A stretch of DNA of 7,157 nucleotides from Pseudomonadota bacterium. GTDB taxonomy: Bacteria > Pseudomonadota > Alphaproteobacteria > Rhizobiales > Xanthobacteraceae. The notes under the pieces were generated by a model. It was not told where the DNA came from and searched no databases. It saw only the letters and a list, made by a program, of their open reading frames with translations. Each line of letters opens with the position of its first letter. Positions within the stretch are counted from its first letter, which is position 1. The stretch is taken from positions 1 to 7,157 of the forward strand of contig JAJYAH010000352.1 in the NCBI GenBank assembly GCA_021779635.1. Direction: 5' to 3'. Below are positions 1-5,402 of the stretch, piece by piece. The position numbers and the translations under genes were made by a program.

Positions 1-207
1 ATCAAGTCGAAGATCGCAGCCGGCGCCAAGCGAGACGGGCTTTCAGTGGAAGACGCTACCAGGGATTATCTGACCGCGCGCCAGCCTAGCGGACGCTTCA
101 TTGCCACCGAAAGCGTCGGCGCCATGGCGGTGCTGCTGTGCGGTCCCGCCGGACAAGACATCACTGGCACCGCCCTGCCAATCGATGGAGGGTGGGCCAT
201 CGGATGA
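1..207 (+). CDS. Short-chain dehydrogenase/reductase, C-terminal fragment (3-hydroxybutyrate dehydrogenase-like)
   Basis: This is the last 68 residues of an NAD(P)-dependent oxidoreductase of the SDR family, open at the window's left edge. The visible part has the usual SDR C-terminal pattern: RQPSGRF, then a helix (VGAMAVLLC), then ITGTALPIDGGW just before the stop. The RQPSGRF and LPIDGGW combination is what I associate with bacterial D-3-hydroxybutyrate dehydrogenases, which interconvert 3-hydroxybutyrate and acetoacetate in the cytoplasm. The Rossmann glycine motif and the Ser-Tyr-Lys catalytic residues lie outside the window, so the substrate cannot be confirmed. The gene is followed by a decayed GntR-type regulator on the same strand and shows no link to the divergent transport cluster further right. 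SDR membership is near certain; the substrate is a guess. Confidence 0.88.
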   Translation: MKSKIAAGAKRDGLSVEDATRDYLTARQPSGRFIATESVGAMAVLLCGPAGQDITGTALPIDGGWAIG

Positions 208-371
208 CTAAAGCCTTCCTTAGGACGCCTCCCGTCCAGTGGGGTGGATTTGACATTCGGAGTTAAAGACCGCTGAGAAAGGGAACCGGACCACTTGCTT
301 CAAATTGCCGAAAAACCGTTTCTTCCAGTAAATCGAAGATGACACTGGAATCTACCGAAGGCGCCTAGCCT

Positions 372-635
372 ATGGACCGCCCCACCGAACTGAAGTCCAC
401 GCTTCGCATCGAGGAAGTCCCAACGTGAGAGCGATCGTCGTGCAGAAGCTGCGTGGGGCGATCATGTCCGGCATGGTACCATTGGAAGGCGTCACCTCGC
501 AACGAAATGCTACGGCATGTCACAGTCCGACCGGTCAGGTCGGTAGCGGCGTTATGCGCAGGGCCGAGAACAAAACGCTTATCAGTTCGCGAACTGACTC
601 CGTTTGCGACCAACCCGTATCAGTCGAGTAAGTGA
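372..635 (+). pseudogene. Decayed GntR-family transcription regulator (N-terminal winged-helix part only)
   Basis: Pieces of a GntR-type DNA-binding domain follow one another in order but in changing frames. ATG at 372 starts MDRPTELKSTLRIEEVPT and stops at TGA 426-428. The homology continues one frame over from 425 as VRAIVVQKLRGAIMSGMVPL, matching the usual first helix (LRxAIxSGxxxPGE). A further frame at about 490-528 gives HLATKCYGMSQS. Another from 531 gives PVRSVAALCAG, together resembling the recognition helix (GVSRTPVREALRRLEAEG). The sequence SVRELTP near 588-608 resembles the wing that follows. At least three frameshifts are needed, and the C-terminal effector domain is absent. The first two pieces are convincing; the later two are inferred from order and motif. 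It may once have controlled the SDR gene upstream. The 68-residue frame opened by GTG at 425 is not an intact gene. Confidence 0.6.
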
Positions 636-664
636 CCGCGTTATTGAACCTGAATTCCGTCCGC

Positions 665-686
665 AACGATCTTACTGATCGTTTTT
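665..686 (+). terminator. Weak terminator-like hairpin
   Basis: AACGATC and GATCGTT form a perfect 7-bp stem around a TTACT loop, and the T run at the end gives five T residues (682-686). The stem is AT-rich, so termination would be weak. It faces the plus strand and lies 30 bases beyond the last readable part of the GntR relic, so it could be left over from that transcript. On the minus strand no T run follows, so it would not stop the operon that ends at 777. Confidence 0.25.
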
Positions 687-776
687 GCAAGGAGCGAGTG
701 TGATTCACAGATGGCCGTGCCCGAATGCCAAAATGAATGACTCCGATGACCATCCATCGCGATCAGCTTGGTCCCA

Positions 777-1727
777 TCAAGAAGTCGGGGCAGCCTTTTC
801 CTCGATCAGCAGAAGCGTCTCATAGGTCATATAGGCCGCCAGGTGCGCCGCCATGCCATTGACGTCGTGTGGCGGGCTCACCGTGTTGATGTCTACTGCG
901 ACGATATCAAGCCCCGATAACCCGCGCAGCAGTTGCAAGCCTTCGCGTGCGGTGAAGCCGCCCCAGGTCGGCGTGCATACACCTGGCGCAACCGATGGAT
1001 CGAAGGAATCCATGTCCCACGAGAGATAGACGGGGCGTCCCTTCATTGCGGTATGCAGTTCTGCGAGCACATCCGCCTCGCCGCGGCGCATATAGTCGCG
1101 CATGGTGATCACATTGTAGCCGAGGCTTTTGGTGTGAACCGCGACGCCTGCACGATAAGTCGGGCCGCGGATTCCAACGTGATAAGAAGCGCCCGCCGAT
1201 ACCCGCTGCTCCAGCGCGACATGACTGAACTGGCTGGCGGCATCGTAAGGATGGTCGGGATTGACGGGATGACAATCGGTATGGCTGTCGACGTGAAGCA
1301 CGCAAAGGTTTGGCCACTTGCGTGAGGCGGCGCGGACTAGCGGCACTGAAATCGATCCGTCGCCGCCGAATCCCACAACGGTCGCGCCATCGGAGGCGAT
1401 GCGCCACGCGGCTTCCTCGATGCGTTCGAACGCGACTTCGATGCGGCTCGGGGTGACGTCCACGTCGCCGCAATCCACGAGCTTCAACGCAGCACGAATA
1501 TCGTAGTCGGCGCGTTCGGACTCGAAAGCGCGCACCAGTCGCGACTGTTCGCGGATAGAACGCGGTCCGTCCCGCGAGCCGATACGGAACGCATGCGTGC
1601 CGCAATCAAAGGGCACGCCGAGTATTGCGGCCTTTGATCCCTTGGCGGACGTCGCCCAGGGCACGCCCATGAAGCCAACGCTCGTGCGAAAAAGATCTGC
1701 TGACGAAAGTTGTTCTGAAGCCTTCAT
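777..1727 (-). CDS. Arginase/agmatinase-fold (ureohydrolase family) protein with altered active site
   Basis: This 316-residue cytoplasmic protein has the ureohydrolase fold. Family marks in order are VPFDCGT...GPRSIRE (38-60), a glycine-rich metal loop (120-125), HVDSHTD (145-151) and SWDMDSFDPSVAPG (236-249). Asp147, His149, Asp151, Asp238 and Asp240 match the conserved metal ligands. Two key positions differ. The canonical GGDHS reads GGDGS (121-125), so the first His ligand is Gly124. The Glu that in arginases contacts the guanidinium (in VEVxP) aligns with Thr282 in NTVSPPHD. Typical members hydrolyse agmatine, arginine, guanidinobutyrate or related compounds to urea; with these changes the reaction cannot be assumed. 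ATG at 1727 has GGGAAA about 8 bases upstream, and only 14 bases separate it from the M20 stop. It is last in the operon. Fold assignment is firm; substrate is unknown, and any agmatinase (speB) label would be unreliable. Confidence 0.93.
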   Translation of the reverse strand: MKASEQLSSADLFRTSVGFMGVPWATSAKGSKAAILGVPFDCGTHAFRIGSRDGPRSIREQSRLVRAFESERADYDIRAALKLVDCGDVDVTPSRIEVAFERIEEAAWRIASDGATVVGFGGDGSISVPLVRAASRKWPNLCVLHVDSHTDCHPVNPDHPYDAASQFSHVALEQRVSAGASYHVGIRGPTYRAGVAVHTKSLGYNVITMRDYMRRGEADVLAELHTAMKGRPVYLSWDMDSFDPSVAPGVCTPTWGGFTAREGLQLLRGLSGLDIVAVDINTVSPPHDVNGMAAHLAAYMTYETLLLIEEKAAPTS

Positions 1728-1741
1728 TGTTCGTTTCCCAG

Positions 1742-3010
1742 TCAGGCTTCGTTCAGAAAATCAAAGGCAGCGAGCGTATGAATTTTCGCGACTGCAACGA
1801 GCTCCTCGACGAGGATGTATTCGTCCGGCGCGCCCATATTGAAGGGCGTGCAGCCGAATACCACGCTCGGCACGCCGAACATGCGGTAGAGCCTGGCGTC
1901 GGACGCTCCCACGCGCATATTGGCGACGGGCGCTTTTCCCAACACCCTTGTCGCCGCAGCAATTGTCCGGCTGACGATCTCGTGGTTCGGCGGCGTAAAG
2001 CTCGGCGGATAGGCGCGTATTATGCGCCAGGTCACCCCTTGGCAAGGATCAAGTTCGCGGTGCAAGGCATCCTCGACGGCTTCCAGGCTGACGCCCACCG
2101 GGAGGCGAATATCGGCAGCCGCGCGCGCCTGTGCCGGCACGAGGTTCGGCGAGATTCCGCCCTCCATGGTGCCGATATTCACCGTCACCCGCTGTAAAGT
2201 TTCCGCTTCGCCCTCTCCCGACAATTCCTCCGAGATCGGCTTAGCAGCCGTGATCGCCGAAGTGACAGCCGCAGGGGCGGCCACGGGAAGGTCTTCTAAC
2301 CGCTTCAGCCCGTCGAGCGCTTGTCGAAGCCGATCGATAGCGTTGGCACCCTTGTGAACATGTGCGCCATGGGCCGTACGGCCTTCGGCTACGATCTCGA
2401 CCCAGCAAAGCCCCTTCTCGCCGAAACGCAACACCATCGGCGAGCCTACATCGCCGCACAACATCGCGTCGCCTTTTGCTTCCGGCACGTGCTCCAAAAG
2501 CCAGCGTGAGCCGAGTGAGCCCATGTTCTCCTCGTCGCCGGCGAGCGTCATTACCAACTCGCCGCGCCAACGTTCACGCAAGCCGGAAAGGATTCGAAAG
2601 GCAGTGAGCGCGGCCGCGATGCCAGCTTTCATATCGGAAACGCCACGTCCGTAAATCCGCCCATCCTTCAACGTGCCGCCCAACGGTGGCACCGTCCACA
2701 GCCCCTCTCCGATCGGAAACGTATCGAGATGCCCGTTGAAGATGAGCCTGCGCCCCCGCCCTGCGCCGCCCGCTATCGACGCCACGAGATTGACGATACC
2801 TGGTGCCGTTTCGTGACGCGTGATACGAACCCCCTCGATCGTCTTCAAAAGATCCGTGACGACTTCGGCACATTCCGTCACATCACCGGGCGGGTTGGGC
2901 GAGGCGACAGCGACGAGCTTTCGCGTGGTTTCGATCAGGAAGGCGCGCTGCGCCTCGACCTCGGCTTCGATACGTGCACTAACGGATGACGTGTGATCAG
3001 CGACGGGCAA
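1742..3010 (-). CDS. M20-family metallopeptidase / N-deacylase (ArgE/DapE/CPG2-like)
   Basis: This 422-residue protein has the M20 fold: a catalytic domain interrupted by a dimerization domain (about 200-315). Metal-site motifs are NGHLDTFP (His94, Asp96), GRGVSDMKAG (Asp126), the catalytic pair DEEN (Glu160 and Glu161) and CGDVGS (Asp187). The dimer-contributed His214 is in RTAHGAHVHKGANAI. The last zinc ligand, His in the usual AHxPDEYI-type motif, aligns with Gly393 in NMGAPDEYI. Family members remove acyl groups from amino acids or cut small peptides in the cytoplasm; here the substrate is probably what the upstream transporter imports. The start is TTG at 3010: it lies inside the permease 3' end (14-base overlap) with GGGAAA about 8 bases upstream, and no ATG or GTG in frame precedes conserved sequence. 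The overlap suggests translational coupling. ArgE or DapE names would over-claim. Confidence 0.93.
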   Translation of the reverse strand: MPVADHTSSVSARIEAEVEAQRAFLIETTRKLVAVASPNPPGDVTECAEVVTDLLKTIEGVRITRHETAPGIVNLVASIAGGAGRGRRLIFNGHLDTFPIGEGLWTVPPLGGTLKDGRIYGRGVSDMKAGIAAALTAFRILSGLRERWRGELVMTLAGDEENMGSLGSRWLLEHVPEAKGDAMLCGDVGSPMVLRFGEKGLCWVEIVAEGRTAHGAHVHKGANAIDRLRQALDGLKRLEDLPVAAPAAVTSAITAAKPISEELSGEGEAETLQRVTVNIGTMEGGISPNLVPAQARAAADIRLPVGVSLEAVEDALHRELDPCQGVTWRIIRAYPPSFTPPNHEIVSRTIAAATRVLGKAPVANMRVGASDARLYRMFGVPSVVFGCTPFNMGAPDEYILVEELVAVAKIHTLAAFDFLNEA

Positions 3011-3662
3011 GACGGCTTTCCCAGATACGGATCGCCATCGCGAGCGGCCAGCAGATAAAGAAATAGACCACCGCGATGAAGGAGAAGATTTCCAGAGGCC
3101 TGAAGGTGGAAGACGACAATTCCATGCCTCGCCGCGTGATCTCGCTCACCGAAATCACCGCGCCCAGCGAGGAGAACTTGATCAGCTGCACGAAATTCGA
3201 CGCCAGCGGCGGCAGCGTCGTTCGGATCGCCTGCGGCAAGACGATCCGAATAAAACCCTGCGCCGGTGTGAGGCCGAGCACTTGTGCGGCCTCACGCTGG
3301 CCCTTGGGAACGGCCTGGATGCCCGCCCGGTACACCTCCGAGATAAAGGCCGCCATATAAAGCGACAATCCGATCAGGATGCCGGCCAGCGAGGAAACGC
3401 GGATGTTAAAGACGATCGGCAGGACGTAATAAACCCACAAAAGCTGCACTAGGATCGGCGTGTTGCGGATGATCTCGCCGAGCGTGAGACTGAAGCCTCG
3501 CAGCACAGCGAATCTCGAGAGGTCAAACAAAGCCAGGATAAGGCCGCCGATCAGCGCAAATATCAGCGACGTCGCCGAGATGAACAACGTCATCTGAAGC
3601 CCCGACATCAAGAAGTCGAGATTGCTCCAGATGACATCCCATCGGAACTGATAGGTGACCAC
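2997..3662 (-). CDS. Polar amino acid ABC transporter permease (HisM/GlnP type)
   Basis: This 221-residue inner-membrane protein is the channel subunit of a His/Glu/Gln/Arg/opine-type importer. About five hydrophobic segments are visible (near 22-46, 58-84, 92-108, 155-172 and 192-212). IIRNTPILVQLLW (64-76) is a family signature. The EAA loop that docks on the ATPase is at about 120-145 (GQREAAQVLGLTPAQ...VLPQAIR). GTG at 3662 is the only reasonable start, since an in-frame TAA lies at 3669-3671 just upstream; AGGT about 9 bases before it is the likely ribosome site. It begins 16 bases after the binding-protein gene and overlaps the M20 gene. Only one permease is encoded here, so the transporter is either a homodimer or uses a partner elsewhere. 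Confidence 0.95.
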   Translation of the reverse strand: MVTYQFRWDVIWSNLDFLMSGLQMTLFISATSLIFALIGGLILALFDLSRFAVLRGFSLTLGEIIRNTPILVQLLWVYYVLPIVFNIRVSSLAGILIGLSLYMAAFISEVYRAGIQAVPKGQREAAQVLGLTPAQGFIRIVLPQAIRTTLPPLASNFVQLIKFSSLGAVISVSEITRRGMELSSSTFRPLEIFSFIAVVYFFICWPLAMAIRIWESRLARR

Positions 3663-3678
3663 TGCGTCTTACCTGTCT

Positions 3679-4494
3679 TCAGGGAGCGACAATCGGGCCG
3701 AGCTTATTCTTCTCGGCATACTTCTTCAGACGACCGTCGAGCTTGATGGTGTCGATGAAGAGGTTGATGAAATTGAGCCAGACCTGATCGCCCTGCGGCA
3801 CCGCATAGGCGTACGGCGTAACAGCGAGTTTCTCTGGCGGCTCGATGCTCTTGGCCCAATCAAATTCGTCTGTCACCTTCACCGCAGTCGGGAAGTCCGT
3901 CATGATGACGTCGACACGCCCGGCCACCAGTTCGCCTTCGCGGGTATTGGGCGGCGCCACCGAAATCAACTCGGCTTTCTTCAGATAGCCCTTCATGAAG
4001 GGCTCGATATAGCTTCCAAGCGTCACGGCCGCCTTGATGCCGGGTTTGTCGATGTCCTCCCAACTCTTGATCGGTCCATCCTTGCGGGTCACCGCATAGA
4101 CGTTGGTGATGAGATAGGGCTTGGAGAATTCGACCGCCTGTGCGCGCTGAAGCGAGGCACCGAGCGCAAACATGCCGATATCGCATTTGTTAGCCTGAAG
4201 ATCGGCGATGAAGGTACCAAAGCTGCTCTCCACGATTTCGAGCTGCGCGCCAAGATCCTTGGCGAGTTCCTTTGCGAGATCGGCATCGATGCCTTCGATC
4301 ACGCCGGTCTTTGGGTTACGGAAGGAAATCGAGTAGTAGAGCGGGAACTGGCATACCCGCAGTTTCTTGGATTTGGTGATTTCATTGAGCCGGGAATTCA
4401 CCTCAGCGGCAGCGGCAGGCGAAGGGGTGAGGAGCGCGGCTGTGACAGCAAACGCGGCCGCGTGAAGCAAGAATGGGCGCCAATTTGATTTCAT
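3679..4494 (-). CDS. Periplasmic amino acid-binding protein of ABC transporter (SBP family 3)
   Basis: This 271-residue protein captures the substrate in the periplasm. A Sec signal peptide is clear: MKSNWRPFLL, a hydrophobic stretch, then PSPAAAAEV with probable cleavage near Ala29-Ala30 or Ala30-Glu31. The mature part has family-3 marks: GVIEGIDADLAKELAKDLG (64-82), then LQRAQAVEFSKPY (115-127). Its Arg117 matches the residue that normally binds an alpha-carboxylate. VDVIMTDFPTAV (194-205) contains Asp200, in the usual alpha-amino-binding place. This suggests an amino-acid-like ligand; the side-chain specificity cannot be read. ATG at 4494 is chosen because it begins the signal peptide and has GAGAGGA 8 bases upstream; a longer frame open to 4632 lies within the ATPase gene and adds only Arg/Ser-rich residues. 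A 40-base gap follows the ATPase gene. Confidence 0.95.
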   Translation of the reverse strand: MKSNWRPFLLHAAAFAVTAALLTPSPAAAAEVNSRLNEITKSKKLRVCQFPLYYSISFRNPKTGVIEGIDADLAKELAKDLGAQLEIVESSFGTFIADLQANKCDIGMFALGASLQRAQAVEFSKPYLITNVYAVTRKDGPIKSWEDIDKPGIKAAVTLGSYIEPFMKGYLKKAELISVAPPNTREGELVAGRVDVIMTDFPTAVKVTDEFDWAKSIEPPEKLAVTPYAYAVPQGDQVWLNFINLFIDTIKLDGRLKKYAEKNKLGPIVAP

Positions 4495-4534
4495 CCGGTT
4501 TGTCCTCTCGCTGGCTTTGATCGTGGTCCTCGAA

Positions 4535-5290
4535 CTAATTCTGGAGCTGTGAGATAAAGCGCTTCGCGCGCTCGCTCGACGGCGCTGTGAAAAAGGCCTC
4601 GGGCGAGGCCTCCTCGACGATCTCCCCAGCATCCATGAAAACGACCCGCGTGCCGACCTGGCGCGCGAAGCCCATTTCGTGGGTGACGACGAGCATGGTC
4701 ATGCCTTCGCCTGCGAGCTGCCGCATCACCATCAGGACCTCCTGGCGCAATTCCGGATCGAGCGCAGAGGTCGGCTCGTCGAACAGCAAAACCTTGGGTG
4801 ACATCGCTAGCGCGCGCGCGATCGCGACACGCTGCTGCTGTCCTCCGGACAACCGGTTGGGATAGACATCCCGCTTATCGGACATTCCAACCTTGGCCAG
4901 CAGCGCCTCGGCCATCGTAACCGCATCCGGGCGCCTCATGCGCTTCACCCGAAGCGGCGCCTCGATCAGGTTGCCCAGAACGGTCATATGCGGCCAGAGA
5001 TTAAAGTGCTGGAACACCATGCCGATGTCCGGCCGAATATCGCGCGCGGCGCGGCGCTGATCCGAGCTGCCACGGGCCGATGCAATGGTGACGCCATTCA
5101 TTGCCACCGTTCCGTCGGTAGGTTGTTCGAGCAGAGCAAGGCAGCGCAGCAAGGTGGTCTTGCCCGAGCCGGACGGCCCGATCACGCAAACGACGTCCTT
5201 TGGCACAACTACCAGGCTGACATGCCGCAGCACTTCGGTCGGACCGAAGCTCTTGGACACCTTATCCGCGGCGATCAACGGCAAAGCCAA
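4535..5290 (-). CDS. Polar amino acid ABC transporter ATP-binding protein (GlnQ/HisP type)
   Basis: First gene of the operon, encoding the ATPase that powers import at the inner face of the membrane. All nucleotide-binding motifs are intact. Counting from the start chosen here (251 residues), Walker A GPSGSGKTT is at 38-46, the Q-loop Gln is at 94 in VFQHFNLWPHMT, and the signature LSGGQQQR is at 147-154. Walker B VLLFDEP is at 167-173, followed by TSALDPE, and the switch His is at 204 in VTHEMGFA. The VFQHFNLWPHMT and LDPELRQEVL wording is typical of polar amino acid importers. There is no ATG near the N-terminus. TTG at 5290 is preferred because GAGGG lies 7 bases upstream. TTG codons at 5317 (no ribosome site), 5284 and 5278 are alternatives. 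A terminator-like hairpin lies within its 3' part. Confidence 0.93.
   Translation of the reverse strand: MALPLIAADKVSKSFGPTEVLRHVSLVVVPKDVVCVIGPSGSGKTTLLRCLALLEQPTDGTVAMNGVTIASARGSSDQRRAARDIRPDIGMVFQHFNLWPHMTVLGNLIEAPLRVKRMRRPDAVTMAEALLAKVGMSDKRDVYPNRLSGGQQQRVAIARALAMSPKVLLFDEPTSALDPELRQEVLMVMRQLAGEGMTMLVVTHEMGFARQVGTRVVFMDAGEIVEEASPEAFFTAPSSERAKRFISQLQN
4590..4611 (-). terminator. Terminator-like hairpin inside the ATPase gene
   Basis: Read on the minus strand, AGGCCTC and GAGGCCT form a perfect 7-bp GC-rich stem with a GCCC loop, directly followed by T residues (five in all, the first in the stem) and then C. This has the form of an intrinsic terminator, but it lies in codons for EASPEAFF near the ATPase C-terminus, about 55 bases before the stop and 100 before the binding-protein start. 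It may act as an internal attenuator when translation fails, or may be a by-product of coding sequence. Confidence 0.4.
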
Positions 5291-5322
5291 GCCCCAACCC
5301 TCGTTGCGGCACCACAAAAAAC

Positions 5323-5395
5323 GGTTATGCTACTTTTTGCAAAAACTAGCGTTGTTGCTTAAGCTAGAGCAATTGATGCAAAAATAGCAATAACC
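5323..5395. promoter_or_regulatory. Divergent promoter region with large imperfect inverted repeat (candidate LysR operator)
   Basis: The AT-rich gap between the ATPase and lysR genes contains two 19-base arms. GGTTATGCTACTTTTTGCA (5323-5341) and TGCAAAAATAGCAATAACC (5377-5395) are inverted copies matching at 18 positions once one offset base in each arm is allowed. The left arm also overlaps a perfect palindrome TTTTTGCAAAAA (5334-5345). LysR regulators usually bind such sites beside their own gene and control a divergent target, so the repeat probably serves both the lysR-M28 unit and the ABC operon. A possible lysR promoter is TTGCAA (5337-5342), 17 bases, TAAGCT (5360-5365); the -10 match is poor. 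The operon promoter could not be fixed. Confidence 0.6.
5355..5372. promoter_or_regulatory. Inner palindrome TTGCT-N8-AGCAA (LysR-type box)
   Basis: TTGCTTAAGCTAGAGCAA lies near the centre of the larger inverted repeat. It contains the T-N11-A pattern typical of LysR recognition sites (T at 5356, A at 5368) and a nested palindrome GCTTAAGC (5357-5364). The TTGC/GCAA half-site recurs in both outer arms, which supports a multi-site LysR array. Confidence 0.5.
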
Positions 5396-5402
5396 AAATT
5401 TT

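Larger units (their letters stand above)
208..776. other. Intergenic region without an intact gene
   Basis: This 569-base stretch separates the SDR gene from the 3' end of the minus-strand operon. Its central part (372-635) holds the GntR-family relic listed separately. The left part (208-371) shows only a small 5-bp hairpin (GGACG, 5-base loop, CGTCC at 223-237) without a T run, too weak to call a terminator. The right part (636-776) has the hairpin at 665-686 listed separately. I see no convincing terminator for the minus-strand operon ending at 777 and no RNA gene. Confidence 0.7.

Noticed and set aside
223..237. Hairpin after the SDR stop (GGACG / CGTCC) as terminator
   Set aside because: Only five base pairs and no T run; not enough for an intrinsic terminator.
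250..255. TTGACA, a possible -35 box for the GntR relic
   Set aside because: No acceptable -10 element at 16-18 bases downstream (about 272-279 reads GCTGAGAA), so chance is more likely.
527..543. Small hairpin CCGACC / GGTCGG
   Set aside because: Six-bp stem with no T run, inside the GntR relic; it coincides with the remnant recognition-helix codons and needs no separate role.
777..1727. Calling this gene agmatinase (speB)
   Set aside because: The fold fits, but a metal-ligand His and the guanidinium-binding Glu are replaced, so the specific activity is not supported.
1727..2197. Plus-strand open frame opposite the M20 gene
   Set aside because: Arg/His/Ala-rich translation with no family features; explained as the antisense shadow of a high-G+C gene.
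3655..4488. Long plus-strand open frame (277 codons) opposite the binding-protein gene
   Set aside because: It mirrors the binding-protein gene almost exactly, has no recognisable domain, and the minus-strand protein has a signal peptide, ribosome site and family motifs.
4495..4632. Longer N-terminus for the binding protein, up to ATG at 4632
   Set aside because: The extra 46 residues are Arg/Ser-rich, lie within the ATPase gene and would precede a clear signal peptide that has its own ATG and strong ribosome site.
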